A stretch of DNA of 64,000 nt from Roseovarius gaetbuli (GTDB lineage Bacteria; Pseudomonadota; Alphaproteobacteria; Rhodobacterales; Rhodobacteraceae), in the NCBI RefSeq assembly GCF_900172365.1, contig NZ_FWFJ01000006.1, forward strand, positions 1 through 64,000, read 5' to 3'. The first letter of the stretch is position 1. Each line of letters opens with the position of its first letter. The position numbers and the translations under genes were made by a program. Under the pieces are notes generated by a model. It made no database searches, was not told the DNA's origin, and was given only the letters and a program-made list of their open reading frames with translations. This document shows, in pieces, positions 63,873-64,000 of the stretch.

Positions 63873-64000
63873 AGATTGAGCTGTCGCCCGTGACCGAATT
63901 CCTGCTGGCCGATGCTCAGGCTGACCGGGTGGTTCCGCCGACCGGCTTTACCGCCTGGCTGACCCTGTTCAGCGCGGCGGCAATGGGGTTTCTGGCGGTT
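63869..64000 (+). CDS. ftsX: FtsX, N-terminal part (continues beyond window)
   Basis: A GTG at 63869 overlaps the ftsE stop (GTGA). The 44 visible residues begin VKIELSPVTEFLLADAQADR and reach the first hydrophobic segment (WLTLFSAAAMGFLAV), in line with an FtsX cytoplasmic tail and first helix. The gene is cut by the right edge. The identification rests on position after ftsE and this layout. Confidence 0.8.
   Translation, partial: MKIELSPVTEFLLADAQADRVVPPTGFTAWLTLFSAAAMGFLAV

Overview
This is a 64 kb chromosomal piece from an alphaproteobacterium, almost certainly Rhodobacterales (Roseobacter group). The inference rests on high GC, gene order typical of that group (argH–lipoprotein–lysA–TIGR02302 protein; crcB–rluC–HAD–ATP12 chaperone; yidC–MOSC–engB–argB), an aap/bzt amino-acid ABC operon, a mitochondrial-type ATP12 chaperone, and many small proteins of Rhodobacterales character. 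No species can be named from the sequence alone.

Layout. 1–1.6 kb: tail of an IS3-family transposase cut by the window edge, two small ORFs and a DUF1989 gene. 1.6–6 kb: clpB behind a sigma-32-like promoter, two small unknown genes, pyrF. 6–8 kb: a NaeI-type restriction endonuclease and a C5-cytosine methyltransferase, lying between pyrF and a tRNA-Gly(CCC). 8–17 kb: rpmI–rplT, pyk, N-formylglutamate amidohydrolase, DUF1244, GST, sdaA–EamA exporter, and DUF952–pyrD–arsC. 17–21 kb: cmk and rpsA, separated by a KAP-type P-loop NTPase gene. 21–25 kb: hyuA–hyuB. 25.1–26.5 kb: an islet of decayed genes bracketed by two copies of a short palindromic repeat. 26.5–37.5 kb: glmM, UDP-glucose dehydrogenase, an M24 and an M20 hydrolase, an SDR, glycerate kinase, crcB–rluC–HAD–ATP12. 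37.6–42.2 kb: complete aapJQMP operon. 42.2–52.8 kb: RidA and a GlxA-type regulator, then a long minus-strand run ttcA–(broken GGDEF/EAL)–yidC–MOSC–engB–argB–ferredoxin-like–sixA–histone-deacetylase-like. 53–64 kb: DUF1330, TlpA-like thioredoxin, argH–lipoprotein–DUF2834, a second decayed two-gene locus, lysA, TIGR02302 protein, an isolated glycine-betaine-type binding protein, a zinc-ribbon membrane protein, ftsE and the start of ftsX.

Most of the window is housekeeping: pyrimidine synthesis (pyrF, pyrD, cmk), arginine and lysine synthesis (argB, argH, lysA), envelope precursors (glmM, ugd), membrane insertion and division (yidC, engB, ftsEX), translation (rpsA, rplT, rpmI, tRNA-Gly) and amino-acid uptake. 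The accessory signals are four: the NaeI-type restriction–modification pair; the KAP NTPase between cmk and rpsA; two degraded loci (25.9–26.5 kb and 56.0–56.7 kb, opposite strands) that share a 36-base near-identical stretch and look like remains of one two-gene module, a small unknown protein plus a lipase-like protein; and a cyclic-di-GMP phosphodiesterase gene interrupted by one in-frame amber codon.
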